Positions 53,432 through 61,824 of a stretch of 64,000 nt of DNA are shown one piece after another (positions within the stretch are counted from its first letter, which is position 1; every line of letters begins with the position of its first letter). The stretch covers positions 1,866,001-1,930,000 of the forward strand of contig NZ_CP108882.1 in NCBI RefSeq assembly GCF_036347055.1. Reading direction: 5' to 3'. The stretch comes from Streptomyces sp. NBC_00820 (lineage in GTDB: Bacteria; Actinomycetota; Actinomycetes; Streptomycetales; Streptomycetaceae). Under the pieces are notes generated by a model. The model was given only the letters and a program-made list of their open reading frames with translations. It was not told the DNA's origin and ran no database searches. The position numbers and the translations under genes were made by a program.

Positions 53432-54307
53432 TCAGGAACCCGCAGTGACCTTCGCCGTGCGGGCCCTGCGCGCGGCCGGCACGACCAGCGGGGTGCCCGT
53501 CTCGGGGTCGTCGATGACCTGGCAGCGCAGTCCGAAGACCTCCTCGACCAGCTCGGCCGTGACGATCTCGTTCGGGGCGCCCTCGGCGATCACCGTGCCG
53601 CCGCGCAGGGCGATGAGGTGGGTGGCGTAGCGGGCGGCGTGGTTGAGGTCGTGCAGGACGGCGACCAGGGTGCGGCCCTGGGTCTCGTGCAGCTCGGCGC
53701 ACAGGTCGAGGACGTCGATCTGGTGCTGGATGTCGAGGTAGGTGGTCGGCTCGTCCAGGAGCAGCAGCGGGGTCTGCTGGGCGAGTGCCATGGCGATCCA
53801 GACGCGCTGGCGCTGACCGCCGGACAGCTCGTCGACGTACCGGTCGGCCAGCTCGGCGACCCCGGTCTGGGCCATGGACTCCTGTACGACCCGCTCGTCC
53901 TCGGCGGACCACTGGCGCAGCAGGCCCTGGTGCGGGTAGCGGCCGCGGCCGACGAGGTCGGCGACGGTGATGCCGTCCGGCGCGATCGACGACTGCGGCA
54001 GCAGGCCGAGGGTGCGGGCGACCTTCTTGGCGGGCATCGACTGGATGACCTGCCCGTCCAGCAGCACCTGGCCCTGGCTGGGCCTGAGCATCCGCGACAG
54101 CGCCCGCAGGAGCGTCGACTTGCCGCACGCGTTCGGGCCGACGATCACCGTGAAGGAGTTGTCGGGTATCTCCACCGACAGCTGTTCGGCGATGACGCGC
54201 TGGTCGTAGGCGAGGGTGACGTTCTCGGCGGACAGGCGGTTCACGGTGCTCCTTCGGGTGTTCTGGTGCGAGCCGCTCGATTCCGGGCCGCCCTTGCTCT
54301 CGCTCAT
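53432..54307 (-). CDS. Iron-siderophore ABC transporter ATPase
   Basis: A 291-residue FecE/FhuC-like ATPase. Walker A G-P-N-A-C-G-K-S-T, Q-loop L-P-Q-S, signature L-S-G-G-Q-R-Q-R and Walker B L-L-L-L-D-E-P are intact, with a switch His in V-L-H-D-L-N-H-A. The ATG at 54307 overlaps the permease stop as ATGA; a GTG at 54244 preceded by AAGGAG is an alternative start 21 codons later. It is third in the iron-box operon. No binding-protein gene is nearby. Confidence 0.92.
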   Translation of the reverse strand: MSESKGGPESSGSHQNTRRSTVNRLSAENVTLAYDQRVIAEQLSVEIPDNSFTVIVGPNACGKSTLLRALSRMLRPSQGQVLLDGQVIQSMPAKKVARTLGLLPQSSIAPDGITVADLVGRGRYPHQGLLRQWSAEDERVVQESMAQTGVAELADRYVDELSGGQRQRVWIAMALAQQTPLLLLDEPTTYLDIQHQIDVLDLCAELHETQGRTLVAVLHDLNHAARYATHLIALRGGTVIAEGAPNEIVTAELVEEVFGLRCQVIDDPETGTPLVVPAARRARTAKVTAGS

Positions 54308-55383
54308 ATCCGGCCCGCCCTGCGCTCGGTGACGAGCAGCCACAGCAGATAGCCACCGCCCAGGACGCCGGTGACCACGCCCACGGGCAGCTGGTCGGCG
54401 CCGAAGGCGCGCTGGGAGACCCAGTCGGCGGCGACCAGCAGGGTGGCGCCCATGCAGAGGGAGAGCACCAGGTTGGGGCCGGGCGTGGGGGCACCTCTCG
54501 CGCCCTTGAGGCAGCGGGGGAGGGTCAGCCGCCGGGCGAGCTGGGGCGCGGTGAGCGCCACGAAGCTGACGGGTCCCGCGGCGGCGGTCGCGGCCGCGGT
54601 GAGCAGGATGGCGGAGACCATCAGCACCAGCCGTACGCGCTGCACGCGCACGCCGAGCGCGTTCGCGACGTCGTCGCCCATCTCCATCATCCTGAGGCCC
54701 CGCGCGTTGACCAGGACCAGCGGGACGAGGACGGCGCACAGCCACAGCAGCGGCCAGACCTGCGTCCAGTCACGGCCGTTGAGCGAGCCGGTCATCCACA
54801 CCACCGCGCGGGCCGCGTCCACCAGGTCCGCCTTGGTGAGCAGGTAGCCGTTGACCGCGGTGACGAACGCGGAGACGCCGATGCCGACCAGGACCAGCCG
54901 GTATCCGTGCACGCCCTGCTTCCAGGCGAGCAGGTAGATGGCGAGGCCGGTCAGCAGGCCGCCGATCAGCGCGCCGACGGTGACCTGTGCGGCGCTGCCG
55001 GACATCAGCACGATGACGACCAGCGCGCCCGCGGTCGACCCCTGCGACAGCCCCAGCACGTCGGGGCTGCCCAGCGGGTTGCGCGAGACGGCCTGGAACA
55101 GGGCGCCGCCGAGGCCGAGCGAGGCGCCGACCAGCAGGCCGACCAGGACGCGCGGCAGCCGCAGCTCGTTGACGATGAAGTCCTGGTACGCGGTGCCGTC
55201 CCCGGCCAGCGTCCTCAGCACGTCGGCCGCCGGGATCTTCGCGTCGCCGGTGCCGATCAGTGCCACGCTCGCGGCGAGCGCGGCGATCAGCAGCAAGGCG
55301 ACGACGGTCAGGGCGCGGACGTCCAGGCGCAGCGACAGCCCGCCCGGGGTGCGCACAGCACGGCTCCTGTGTCGGGTCTTCAC
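54304..55383 (-). CDS. Iron-siderophore ABC transporter permease (second)
   Basis: A 359-residue FecCD/BtuC-type permease with about ten hydrophobic segments. R-L-P-R-V-L-V-G-L-L-V-G-A-S-L-G-L-G-G and Q-A-V-S-R-N-P-L-G-S-P-D-V-L-G are hallmarks; the cytoplasmic coupling loop lies near G-V-R-V-Q-R-V-R. The GTG at 55383 overlaps the first permease's stop as GTGA. It forms a heterodimer with the first permease. Confidence 0.93.
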   Translation of the reverse strand: MKTRHRSRAVRTPGGLSLRLDVRALTVVALLLIAALAASVALIGTGDAKIPAADVLRTLAGDGTAYQDFIVNELRLPRVLVGLLVGASLGLGGALFQAVSRNPLGSPDVLGLSQGSTAGALVVIVLMSGSAAQVTVGALIGGLLTGLAIYLLAWKQGVHGYRLVLVGIGVSAFVTAVNGYLLTKADLVDAARAVVWMTGSLNGRDWTQVWPLLWLCAVLVPLVLVNARGLRMMEMGDDVANALGVRVQRVRLVLMVSAILLTAAATAAAGPVSFVALTAPQLARRLTLPRCLKGARGAPTPGPNLVLSLCMGATLLVAADWVSQRAFGADQLPVGVVTGVLGGGYLLWLLVTERRAGRI

Positions 55384-56423
55384 AGCTGGGCCGTCCTCCG
55401 ACGTCGTACGAGAAAGATGAAGACCGGGCCGCCGATGAGCGCGGTGACGATGCCGACCTGGAGTTCCGAGGGCCGGACCACGACCCGGCCGACGACATCG
55501 GCGCCGAGCAGCAGCACGGGCGACAGGACCGTGGCGTACGGCAGGATCCAGCGCAGGTCGGGGCCGGTGAAGGAGCGCACCATGTGCGGGACCATCAGGC
55601 CGACGAACACGATCGGACCGCAGGCGGCGGTCGCGGCCCCGCACAGCACGGTCGCGGCGAGCATGGCCAGCGCCCGGGTGCGGTTGAGGTGGGCGCCGAG
55701 CGCGCGGGCGGTGTCGTCGCCCATCTCCATGGCGTTCAGCGGCCGGGCCAGCGCGAGCGCGAGGACCGTGCCGGCCGCGAGGAACGGCAGCACCTGCTCG
55801 ATGGTCGAGTCCGTGGCCGAGGCCAGCGAGCCCACCGTCCAGAAGCGCATCTTGCCCAGCGCCGCGTCGTCCGTGATCATCACGGCCTGGAGATAGCCGT
55901 ACAGCGCGGCGCTGATCGCCGTGCCGGCGAGCGCGAGCCGTACCGGTGTCGCGCCCCTGCTGCCGCCGAGGAACCAGACCAGCGCGCCCACCACGGCCGC
56001 GCCGGCGAAGGCGAACCACACATAGCCGGTCAGGCTGGTGACGCCGAAGTAGGTGATGGCGGTGACGACGGCCGCGGAGGCACCCGCGTTGATGCCGAGC
56101 AGCCCGGGGTCGGCCAGCGGGTTGCGGGTGAGCGCCTGGAGGACCGCGCCGGACAGGCCGAGCGCGGCCCCGGCCAGGAGGCCGAGGACCGTACGCGAAA
56201 TCCGTTCGTCCACGACGACGTCGCCGTAGGTTCCCGTGGCGTGGAACAGGCCGTGCCAGACCTGGTCCGGCGACAGCGCTTTCGCCCCGACCGCGATGCT
56301 CGCCAGAGCGACGAGCACCAGGAGCGCGGCGGAGAGGAGGAGCCCAAGGGCCCGCACCGCCCGGCGGGATGGGGGCGCGGGGGAGGTCTCCGCGCGCTGT
56401 TCCGGAGGACTGTCGACCAACAC
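55380..56423 (-). CDS. Iron-siderophore ABC transporter permease (first)
   Basis: A 347-residue FecCD-type permease: L-L-A-G-A-A-L-G-L-S-G-A-V-L-Q-A-L-T-R-N-P-L-A-D-P-G-L-L-G pattern (split here across two hallmark segments) and G-L-M-V-P-H-M-V-R near the last helices. The GTG at 56423 lies 6 nt after TAACCT inside the iron box, so the operon mRNA is probably leaderless and shut off directly by the iron repressor. Confidence 0.93.
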   Translation of the reverse strand: MLVDSPPEQRAETSPAPPSRRAVRALGLLLSAALLVLVALASIAVGAKALSPDQVWHGLFHATGTYGDVVVDERISRTVLGLLAGAALGLSGAVLQALTRNPLADPGLLGINAGASAAVVTAITYFGVTSLTGYVWFAFAGAAVVGALVWFLGGSRGATPVRLALAGTAISAALYGYLQAVMITDDAALGKMRFWTVGSLASATDSTIEQVLPFLAAGTVLALALARPLNAMEMGDDTARALGAHLNRTRALAMLAATVLCGAATAACGPIVFVGLMVPHMVRSFTGPDLRWILPYATVLSPVLLLGADVVGRVVVRPSELQVGIVTALIGGPVFIFLVRRRRTAQL

Positions 56424-56427
56424 GAGG

Positions 56428-56446
56428 TTAGGTTAGCCTACCCTCG
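56428..56446 (-). promoter_or_regulatory. Iron box (DmdR/IdeR operator)
   Basis: TTAGGTTAGCCTACCCTCG on the plus strand matches the actinobacterial iron-box consensus TTAGGTTAGGCTAACCTAA in most of its positions, with a decayed right half. It covers the -10 of the siderophore transporter operon, so iron-loaded repressor should block transcription. Confidence 0.8.
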
Positions 56447-56517
56447 CATTTGGTCTCGACGCCGAGGCACCCCACACCGTGAACTCCCGCGCCCTCAGGG
56501 GCGCCGCACCCTCGAAG

Positions 56518-56583
56518 TGCCCGCGCCCTCAGAGTGCCCGCACCTTCAGTGCCCGCCTCCTCAAAATGCCCGCGCCCTCAGAG
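56518..56583. repeat. Four 15-17-bp tandem units ending at a stop codon
   Basis: Units beginning TGCCCGC at 56518, 56535, 56550 and 56567 share the core TGCCCGC(G/A)CC(C/T)TCAG. The last overlaps the stop of the HAD gene (56578). A partial copy lies at 56484. Confidence 0.85.
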
Positions 56584-57615
56584 TCCGAGCCGTGCCAGCG
56601 CCTTGGCCCCGTCCAGCTCGCAGGAGCCGTCCCCGGCCGCCGTCCAGGCCGCCGCGCACAGAGCCCGCAGACCGTCCAGCGCCTCGCCCTCCCCCACCAG
56701 CTCCAGCGCGTCCGCCCCGGCCGTGGCCGTCCACCCGCCGCAGCGGAAACCGTCACCTTCCCGGGTGACATCCGGCTGGCCGGTGAGCAGCCCCCGCAGG
56801 TCGGCGTCCACGTACGTGGGCCGGTGCCGCGGCGGCGCGGCGAGCAGCTGGGCGCCGTCGGTCACGCCGGTCAGCACCAGCAGGGAGTCCACCCCGCCGT
56901 TGAACGCGCCCTCGATGTCCGTGTCCAGCCGGTCCCCGACCACCAGCGGCCGCTCGGCGCCGGTGCGCAGGATGGTCTCCCGGTGCATCGGGGGCAGCGG
57001 CTTGCCTGCCACCTGCGGCTCGGCGCCGGTCGCGATCCGTACGACCTCCACCGCGGCGCCGTTGCCGGGCGCGATGCCCCGCCCGCTCGGGATGGTCAGG
57101 TCGGTGTTGGACGCGAACCACGGCACACCCCGGGCCACGGCGTACGACGCCTCCGCGAACCGGCCCCACGCCAGGTCCGGGCCGCCGTACCCCTGCACGA
57201 CCGCCGCCGGGTCGTCGTCCGCGGACTCCACCGGCGTCAGGCCCCGCTCGCGCAGCGCCACCCGCAGCCCCTCACCGCCGATGACCAGCACCCGCGCCCC
57301 GGCCGGCACCTGCTCGCTGATCAGCCGCGCGACGGCCTGCGCGGACGTGATCACGTCCTCCGCCTCCGTCGGTATCCCCAGCTCCGTGAGGTGCCCGGCC
57401 ACGACGTCCGGCGTGCGCAGCGCGTTGTTGGTGACGTACGCCAGCCGCATCCCGCCCTCGCGGGCCACGGCCAGCGAGTCGGCGGCGTGCGCGATCGCGT
57501 TCCCGCCCGCGTACACCACCCCGTCCAGATCGAGCAGCGCCGTGTCGTACGCCTCGCTCAGGGGCCGGCTGCTGCTCCCGGGGCCCTCGGGCCTCGTCCT
57601 GACGCCCTGGCTCAT
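56578..57615 (-). CDS. HAD-IIA family phosphatase (NagD-like)
   Basis: A 345-residue HAD hydrolase. Motif I is L-L-D-L-D-G-V-V-Y (nucleophile Asp and general acid Asp), motif II V-T-N-N-A, and motif III/IV G-K-P-L-P and V-V-G-D-R-L-D-T-D-I-E-G-A. A large C2 cap lies between, as in NagD and pyridoxal/glycerol phosphatases; the substrate is not deducible. The ~60 C-terminal residues form an extra Trp/Ala-rich segment beyond the usual family length. GAGGAG precedes the ATG. Confidence 0.9.
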   Translation of the reverse strand: MSQGVRTRPEGPGSSSRPLSEAYDTALLDLDGVVYAGGNAIAHAADSLAVAREGGMRLAYVTNNALRTPDVVAGHLTELGIPTEAEDVITSAQAVARLISEQVPAGARVLVIGGEGLRVALRERGLTPVESADDDPAAVVQGYGGPDLAWGRFAEASYAVARGVPWFASNTDLTIPSGRGIAPGNGAAVEVVRIATGAEPQVAGKPLPPMHRETILRTGAERPLVVGDRLDTDIEGAFNGGVDSLLVLTGVTDGAQLLAAPPRHRPTYVDADLRGLLTGQPDVTREGDGFRCGGWTATAGADALELVGEGEALDGLRALCAAAWTAAGDGSCELDGAKALARLGL

Positions 57616-57688
57616 TCCGCATCGCTCCTCGTTCGACCGTGTTTCCCCCGATCATCCCCCACCCCACTGACACACGTACGATGCCGGG

Positions 57689-58972
57689 ATGAACACAGCA
57701 GGTCCCTCGGAAGCAAAGGCGCGCCGAGGCCTGGAACTGACCCCGTTCCGAGGCCTTCGTTACGACCCCGACCGGGTCGGCAGCCTCGCCTCCGTCACCT
57801 CCCCGCCGTACGACGTCGTCGTACGCCCCGACGGCCTGTACCACCTGCAGTCGGCCGACCCGTACAACATCGTCCGGCTGATCCTGCCCCAGGCCGGCAC
57901 GCCCAGCGCCCGCAACGAACAGGCGGCCGACACCCTGCGCCGCTGGCTGGCCGAGGGAGTCCTGACCGCCGACCCCGACCCCGCCCTGTACGTGTACGAG
58001 CAGCGCGACGGCAACGGCATGCTCCAGCGCGGCGTCATCGGCGCCCTGCGCGTGTCGGAGCCCTCCGAGGGCGTGGTGCTGCCGCACGAGGACGTCATAG
58101 CGCCCGTCGTCGCCGACCGCGCGGCCCTGATGCGCGCCACCCGCGCCAATCTGGAGCCGCTGCTGCTGACCTACCGGGGCGACGGCCCGACGGCCGAGGT
58201 CGTCGAGCGCACGGCCGGGCATGCGCCGCTGCTGGCCACGACCACCGAGGACGGCTTCCAGCACCGCCTGTGGGCGGTGACCGACCCCGCCGACCTGTCC
58301 CGTGTCCAGTCCGACCTCGCCCACCACCAGGCCCTCATCGCCGACGGCCACCACCGCTGGGCCACCTACCTGCGGCTGCGTGCGGAGCACCCCTCCCCCA
58401 GCCCCTGGGACCACGGCCTGGTCCTGCTGGTCGACACCGTCCGCTACCCGCTCCGCGTCCGCGCCATCCACCGCCTCCTGCACGCCCTGCCGGTCGCGGA
58501 CGCCCTGGCGGCCCTGGACGGCCTGTTCCGGGTACGGCGTCTCGACGTGCCGCTGGCCGAGGCGCTGGAGGCGCTGGCCGACGCGGCCTGCGCGGGCAAC
58601 GCCTTCCTGCTGGCCGGCGACGGCGCCTTCCACCTGATCGACCGCCCGGACCCGGAGCTGCTCGCCCGCACCGTCCCGGCCGACCGCCCGGCCGCCTGGC
58701 GCTCCCTGGACGCCACGGTGCTGCACGCCACGCTCCTGGAGCACGTCTGGCACATCCCCGAGGACTCCCCCGCGCACATCGCCTACATCCACGACACGGC
58801 GGCCACGGTCGCCAAGGCTGAGCGGGACGGCGGCACGGCCGTGCTGATGCACCCGGTCCGCGAGGAGGTCGTACGCGATCTGGCCCGCCAGGGGGTGACC
58901 ATGCCCCGCAAGTCGACGTCGTTCGGCCCGAAGCCGGCGTCCGGGCTGGTGCTGCGCGCACTGGAGATCTGA
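57689..58972 (+). CDS. DUF1015 family protein
   Basis: A 427-residue protein of the DUF1015 family, related to SerK-type serine kinases. It begins L-E-L-T-P-F-R-G-L-R-Y with V-T-S-P-P-Y-D-V-V, the conserved N-terminal motif, and has L-I-A-D-G-H-H-R-W-A-T-Y, a probable active-site segment. The ATG at 57689 has TACGAT (57677-57682) 6 nt upstream and no ribosome site. It ends at a strong terminator. The substrate is unknown; phosphoserine/serine chemistry is only a family-level guess. Confidence 0.88.
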   Translation: MNTAGPSEAKARRGLELTPFRGLRYDPDRVGSLASVTSPPYDVVVRPDGLYHLQSADPYNIVRLILPQAGTPSARNEQAADTLRRWLAEGVLTADPDPALYVYEQRDGNGMLQRGVIGALRVSEPSEGVVLPHEDVIAPVVADRAALMRATRANLEPLLLTYRGDGPTAEVVERTAGHAPLLATTTEDGFQHRLWAVTDPADLSRVQSDLAHHQALIADGHHRWATYLRLRAEHPSPSPWDHGLVLLVDTVRYPLRVRAIHRLLHALPVADALAALDGLFRVRRLDVPLAEALEALADAACAGNAFLLAGDGAFHLIDRPDPELLARTVPADRPAAWRSLDATVLHATLLEHVWHIPEDSPAHIAYIHDTAATVAKAERDGGTAVLMHPVREEVVRDLARQGVTMPRKSTSFGPKPASGLVLRALEI

Positions 58973-59009
58973 TCTCGGCGCACCGGCGCACCGGCGCGCC
59001 AACGCAAAA

Positions 59010-59037
59010 AGGGCGGGACCCCCCGGGGTCCCGCCCT
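59010..59037. terminator. Bidirectional terminator
   Basis: AGGGCGGGACCCC (59010-59022) and GGGGTCCCGCCCT (59025-59037) form a perfect 13-bp stem. AAAAA lies on the left and TTCT on the right, so it can end both the DUF1015 gene and the leftward repeat-protein gene. Confidence 0.85.
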
Positions 59038-59073
59038 TCTGTCATCCGTTCACCGTGCGGTCAACGGGCCGCG

Positions 59074-61503
59074 TCAGTCCTCGGACTTGTCGTCCTCGGC
59101 GCCCTCGGCGACGTCGGCGTCGTCACGGCGCTGGTCACGGTCCTGCGAGGCGACGTCCGTGGGCTCGGCGGCACGCTCGGTGCGCTCGCCCTCGATCGGG
59201 GCCTCGGCATCAGCCTCGACCTCAACCTCGACCTCGTCCTCGCCCATGGCGTCGACGAACTCCACGCCGTCCAGCTCGGCGAGCCGGTCGGAGGCGTCCG
59301 TGCTGCCGTCGCGGTCGGCCTCGACGGTCTTCGCGAACCACTCGCGCGCCTCGGTCTCCCGGCCGGCGGCCAGCAGGGCGTCGGCGTAGGCGTAGCGCAG
59401 GCGCGCGGTCCACGGCTGGACCGAGTTGGAGGCCAGCTCCGGGCTCTGCAGGGTCACGATCGCCGCGTCCAGCTGGTCCATGTCGCGCCGGGCACCGGCG
59501 GCGACGAGCCGCATCTCGACCTGGCCGGCCTTGTCCAGCTTCTGCACCTCGGGGGCGCCGGCCATGTCCAGGGCCTTCTCCGGCCGTCCGAGCCCACGCT
59601 CGCAGTCGGCCATCACCGGCCACAGCTCCACGGTGCCGGTCATGCGCCGGGCGGCGCGGAACTCGGCGAGAGCCTCGCTGAACTTCTGGTTGGCGTACGC
59701 GGCGAAACCGGCGGCCTCACGGACGGCTGCCACGCGGGACGCCAGGCGCAGGGCGACCTTGGAGTAGGCGTAGGCGCGCTCGGGCTCCTCGTCGATGAGC
59801 CGCGCGACCATCACCAGGTTCTTGGCGACGTCCTCCGCGAGGGTCTTGGGCAGGCTCTGCAGCTCCTGCCGGACGTCCTTGTCGATCTCATCGCCGGTGA
59901 CGTCCTCGGGGATCGGCAGCCGCTTGATCGGCTCGCGGTCGCGGTCCCGGTCACGCTCGTCGCGGCCGTGGAAGCCACCGTCGCGCCGGTCGTCACGCCG
60001 GTCGTCACGCCCACGGAAGCCACCGCCGGCCGGCCGGCCGCCACGGTCGTCGCGGCGGAAGCCACCGCGGTCACCGCCGCGGTCGTCACGACGCGGGCCA
60101 CGGTCGTCACGCTGGAACGACGGACGCGCACCACGGTCGCCACCACGGTCGTCACGACGGTCGCCACCGCGGCTGTCATCACGGCGGAACGCCGGACGGT
60201 CGCCGCTACGGTCGTCACGGCGGAAGCCGCCACGGTCGCCGCCACGGTCGTCACGACGGTCGCCACCGCGGCTGTCATCACGGCGGAACGCCGGACGGTC
60301 GCCGCTACGGTCGTCACGGCGGAAGCCGCCACGGTCGCCGCCACGGTCGTCACGACGGTCGCCACCGCGGCTGTCATCACGGCGGAACGCCGGACGGTCG
60401 CCGCTACGGTCGTCACGGCGGAAGGCCGGACGGTCGCCGTAGCCGCCGGTGCGGTTGTCGCCGCCACGGTCGTCACGGCGGAAGCCACCACGGTCACCAC
60501 CGCGGTCGCCGTACCCGCCACCGCGGTTGTCGCCGCCACGGTCATCGCGGCGGTCGTCACGACGGAAGGGCGGACGGTCCCCGCCGCGGTCGTCACGGCG
60601 CGGGCCACGGTCGTCACGCTGGAACGACGGACGCGCACCACGGTCGTCGCGGCGGAAGCCGCCGCGGTCACCACCGCGGTCGCCGTACCCGCCACCGCGG
60701 TTGTCGCCGCCACGGAAGCCACCACGATCGCCACCGCGGTCGTCACGACGGTCGCCGCCACGGTCATCGCGGCGGTCGTCACGACGGAAGGGCGGACGGT
60801 CCCCGCCGCGGTCGTCACGGCGCGGGCCACGGTCGTCACGCTGGAACGACGGACGCGCACCACGGTCGTCGCGGCGGAAGCCACCACGGTCACCACCGCG
60901 ATCGCCGTACCCGCCACCGCGGTTGTCGTCGCGACGGTCTCCACCGCGGAAGCCACCGCGGTCGTCACGACGGTCGCCGCCACGGTCATCGCGGCGGTCG
61001 TCACGACGGAAGGGCGGACGGTCCCCGCCGCGGTCGTCACGGCGCGGGCCACGGTCGTCACGCTGGAACGACGGACGCGCACCACGGTCCCCGCCGCGGT
61101 CGTCACGGCGCGGGCCACGGTCGTCACGCTGGAACGACGGACGCGCACCACGGTCCCCGCCGCGGTCGTCACGGCGCGGGCCACGGTCGTCACGCTGGAA
61201 CGATGGACGCGAACCACGGTCCCCGCCACGGTCGTCACGGCGCGGGCCACGGTCGTCACGCTGGAACGACGGACGCGAACCACGGTCGTCGCGACGGTCG
61301 CCGCCGCGGTTGTCGTCACGACGGTCGCCGGAGCCGGAGCCACGGTTGTCGTCACGCCGGCCGTAACTGCCGCGGTCGTTACGGTCGTTGTCGCGGCGGA
61401 AGTTGCCACGGTCGCCGCGGTTGCCACCGCGGTCTCCGCGGTCACCACTGTCACGTCGCCGCTGGTCGCGCTCCGGCCGGTCCTCGGGCGAGTTGGTGGA
61501 CAT
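59074..61503 (-). CDS. Large Arg/Asp/Gly-repeat protein with helical C-terminal domain
   Basis: An 809-residue protein. Residues about 15-520 are built almost only from R, D, G, with F, P, S, Q, N and Y, in repeats such as [18 protein letters not shown] and G-G-F-R-R-D-D-R. Higher-order units are 22 residues (four copies near the N-terminus), about 65-70 residues (three) and 33 residues (three). Residues about 522-745 are a folded, TPR-like helical domain ([26 protein letters not shown]). An acidic D/E-rich tail follows. There is no signal peptide. AGGAG precedes the ATG at 61503. It sits just past the rRNA operon on the same strand. The R-D-G region should be disordered and RNA-binding or condensate-forming; that is inference. 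Confidence 0.85.
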   Translation of the reverse strand: MSTNSPEDRPERDQRRRDSGDRGDRGGNRGDRGNFRRDNDRNDRGSYGRRDDNRGSGSGDRRDDNRGGDRRDDRGSRPSFQRDDRGPRRDDRGGDRGSRPSFQRDDRGPRRDDRGGDRGARPSFQRDDRGPRRDDRGGDRGARPSFQRDDRGPRRDDRGGDRPPFRRDDRRDDRGGDRRDDRGGFRGGDRRDDNRGGGYGDRGGDRGGFRRDDRGARPSFQRDDRGPRRDDRGGDRPPFRRDDRRDDRGGDRRDDRGGDRGGFRGGDNRGGGYGDRGGDRGGFRRDDRGARPSFQRDDRGPRRDDRGGDRPPFRRDDRRDDRGGDNRGGGYGDRGGDRGGFRRDDRGGDNRTGGYGDRPAFRRDDRSGDRPAFRRDDSRGGDRRDDRGGDRGGFRRDDRSGDRPAFRRDDSRGGDRRDDRGGDRGGFRRDDRSGDRPAFRRDDSRGGDRRDDRGGDRGARPSFQRDDRGPRRDDRGGDRGGFRRDDRGGRPAGGGFRGRDDRRDDRRDGGFHGRDERDRDRDREPIKRLPIPEDVTGDEIDKDVRQELQSLPKTLAEDVAKNLVMVARLIDEEPERAYAYSKVALRLASRVAAVREAAGFAAYANQKFSEALAEFRAARRMTGTVELWPVMADCERGLGRPEKALDMAGAPEVQKLDKAGQVEMRLVAAGARRDMDQLDAAIVTLQSPELASNSVQPWTARLRYAYADALLAAGRETEAREWFAKTVEADRDGSTDASDRLAELDGVEFVDAMGEDEVEVEVEADAEAPIEGERTERAAEPTDVASQDRDQRRDDADVAEGAEDDKSED
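59980..61340. repeat. DNA repeat array inside the Arg/Asp/Gly gene
   Basis: Long near-identical tandem DNA blocks encode the repeats: three 99-bp units between about 60150 and 60430 and 66-bp units between about 61050 and 61290. Because codons are mostly CGN/GAC/GGN, several antisense frames are also open but are not genes. Confidence 0.88.
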
Positions 61504-61532
61504 GGGTGACTCCTGTCTTCGGTACCGCAAGT

Positions 61533-61538
61533 ATTGTA
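61533..61538 (-). promoter_or_regulatory. Possible -10 box of the Arg/Asp/Gly-repeat gene
   Basis: Minus-strand TACAAT lies directly after the T-tract of the rRNA terminator and about 30 nt before the ATG. The -35 region would lie inside the terminator stem. Confidence 0.4.
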
Positions 61539-61546
61539 AAAACAAA

Positions 61547-61587
61547 AGGACCCCTGGTCCCAGCTGAACGCTGGGACCAGGGGTCCT
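61547..61587 (-). terminator. rRNA operon terminator
   Basis: Perfect 18-bp arms (61547-61564, 61570-61587) with a 5-nt loop, followed on the minus strand by TTTTGTTTTTAC. Located about 10 nt after the 5S gene. Confidence 0.92.
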
Positions 61588-61596
61588 CCAAAGATT

Positions 61597-61715
61597 GCTC
61601 GGCGGCGTCCTACTCTCCCACAGGGTCCCCCCTGCAGTACCATCGGCGCTGTGAGGCTTAGCTTCCGGGTTCGGAATGTAACCGGGCGTTTCCCTCACGC
61701 TATGACCACCGAAAC
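61597..61715 (-). rRNA. rrf: 5S ribosomal RNA
   Basis: About 119 nt. The RNA starts GUUUCGGUGGUCAUAGCG, has the conserved CCGAACCCGGAAGCUAAGC and ends GUAGGACGCCGCCGAGC, matching actinobacterial 5S. Ends are placed by the terminal stem, accurate to a few nucleotides. Confidence 0.95.
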
Positions 61716-61824
61716 CCTAATGGTTTCGAGCGAACAAGCACACTTTTTACTTGTGTTGATGTAGTTCAGCTCAAATCCGGCAACTGTTCGTTGCCTCAGA
61801 ACTTACACAGTGAACGCGAGCAAC
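61716..61824 (-). other. 23S-5S internal transcribed spacer
   Basis: About 109 nt, A/T-richer than the rest; it contains a CTTGTT/AACAAG-type processing stem near 61733-61760. No tRNA gene is present. Confidence 0.6.

Noticed and set aside
60150..61290. CRISPR array
   Set aside because: The regular repeats have no unique spacers, are in one open frame and no cas gene is present.
59968..61509. Long antisense open frames rich in A/T/V or S/P/R across the repeat gene
   Set aside because: They arise because the R/D/G codon repeats lack stops in other frames. The minus-strand frame alone has a ribosome site, a folded C-terminus and a natural stop.
61716..61824. tRNA gene in the 23S-5S spacer
   Set aside because: No cloverleaf or GTTCRA-type T-loop is visible.
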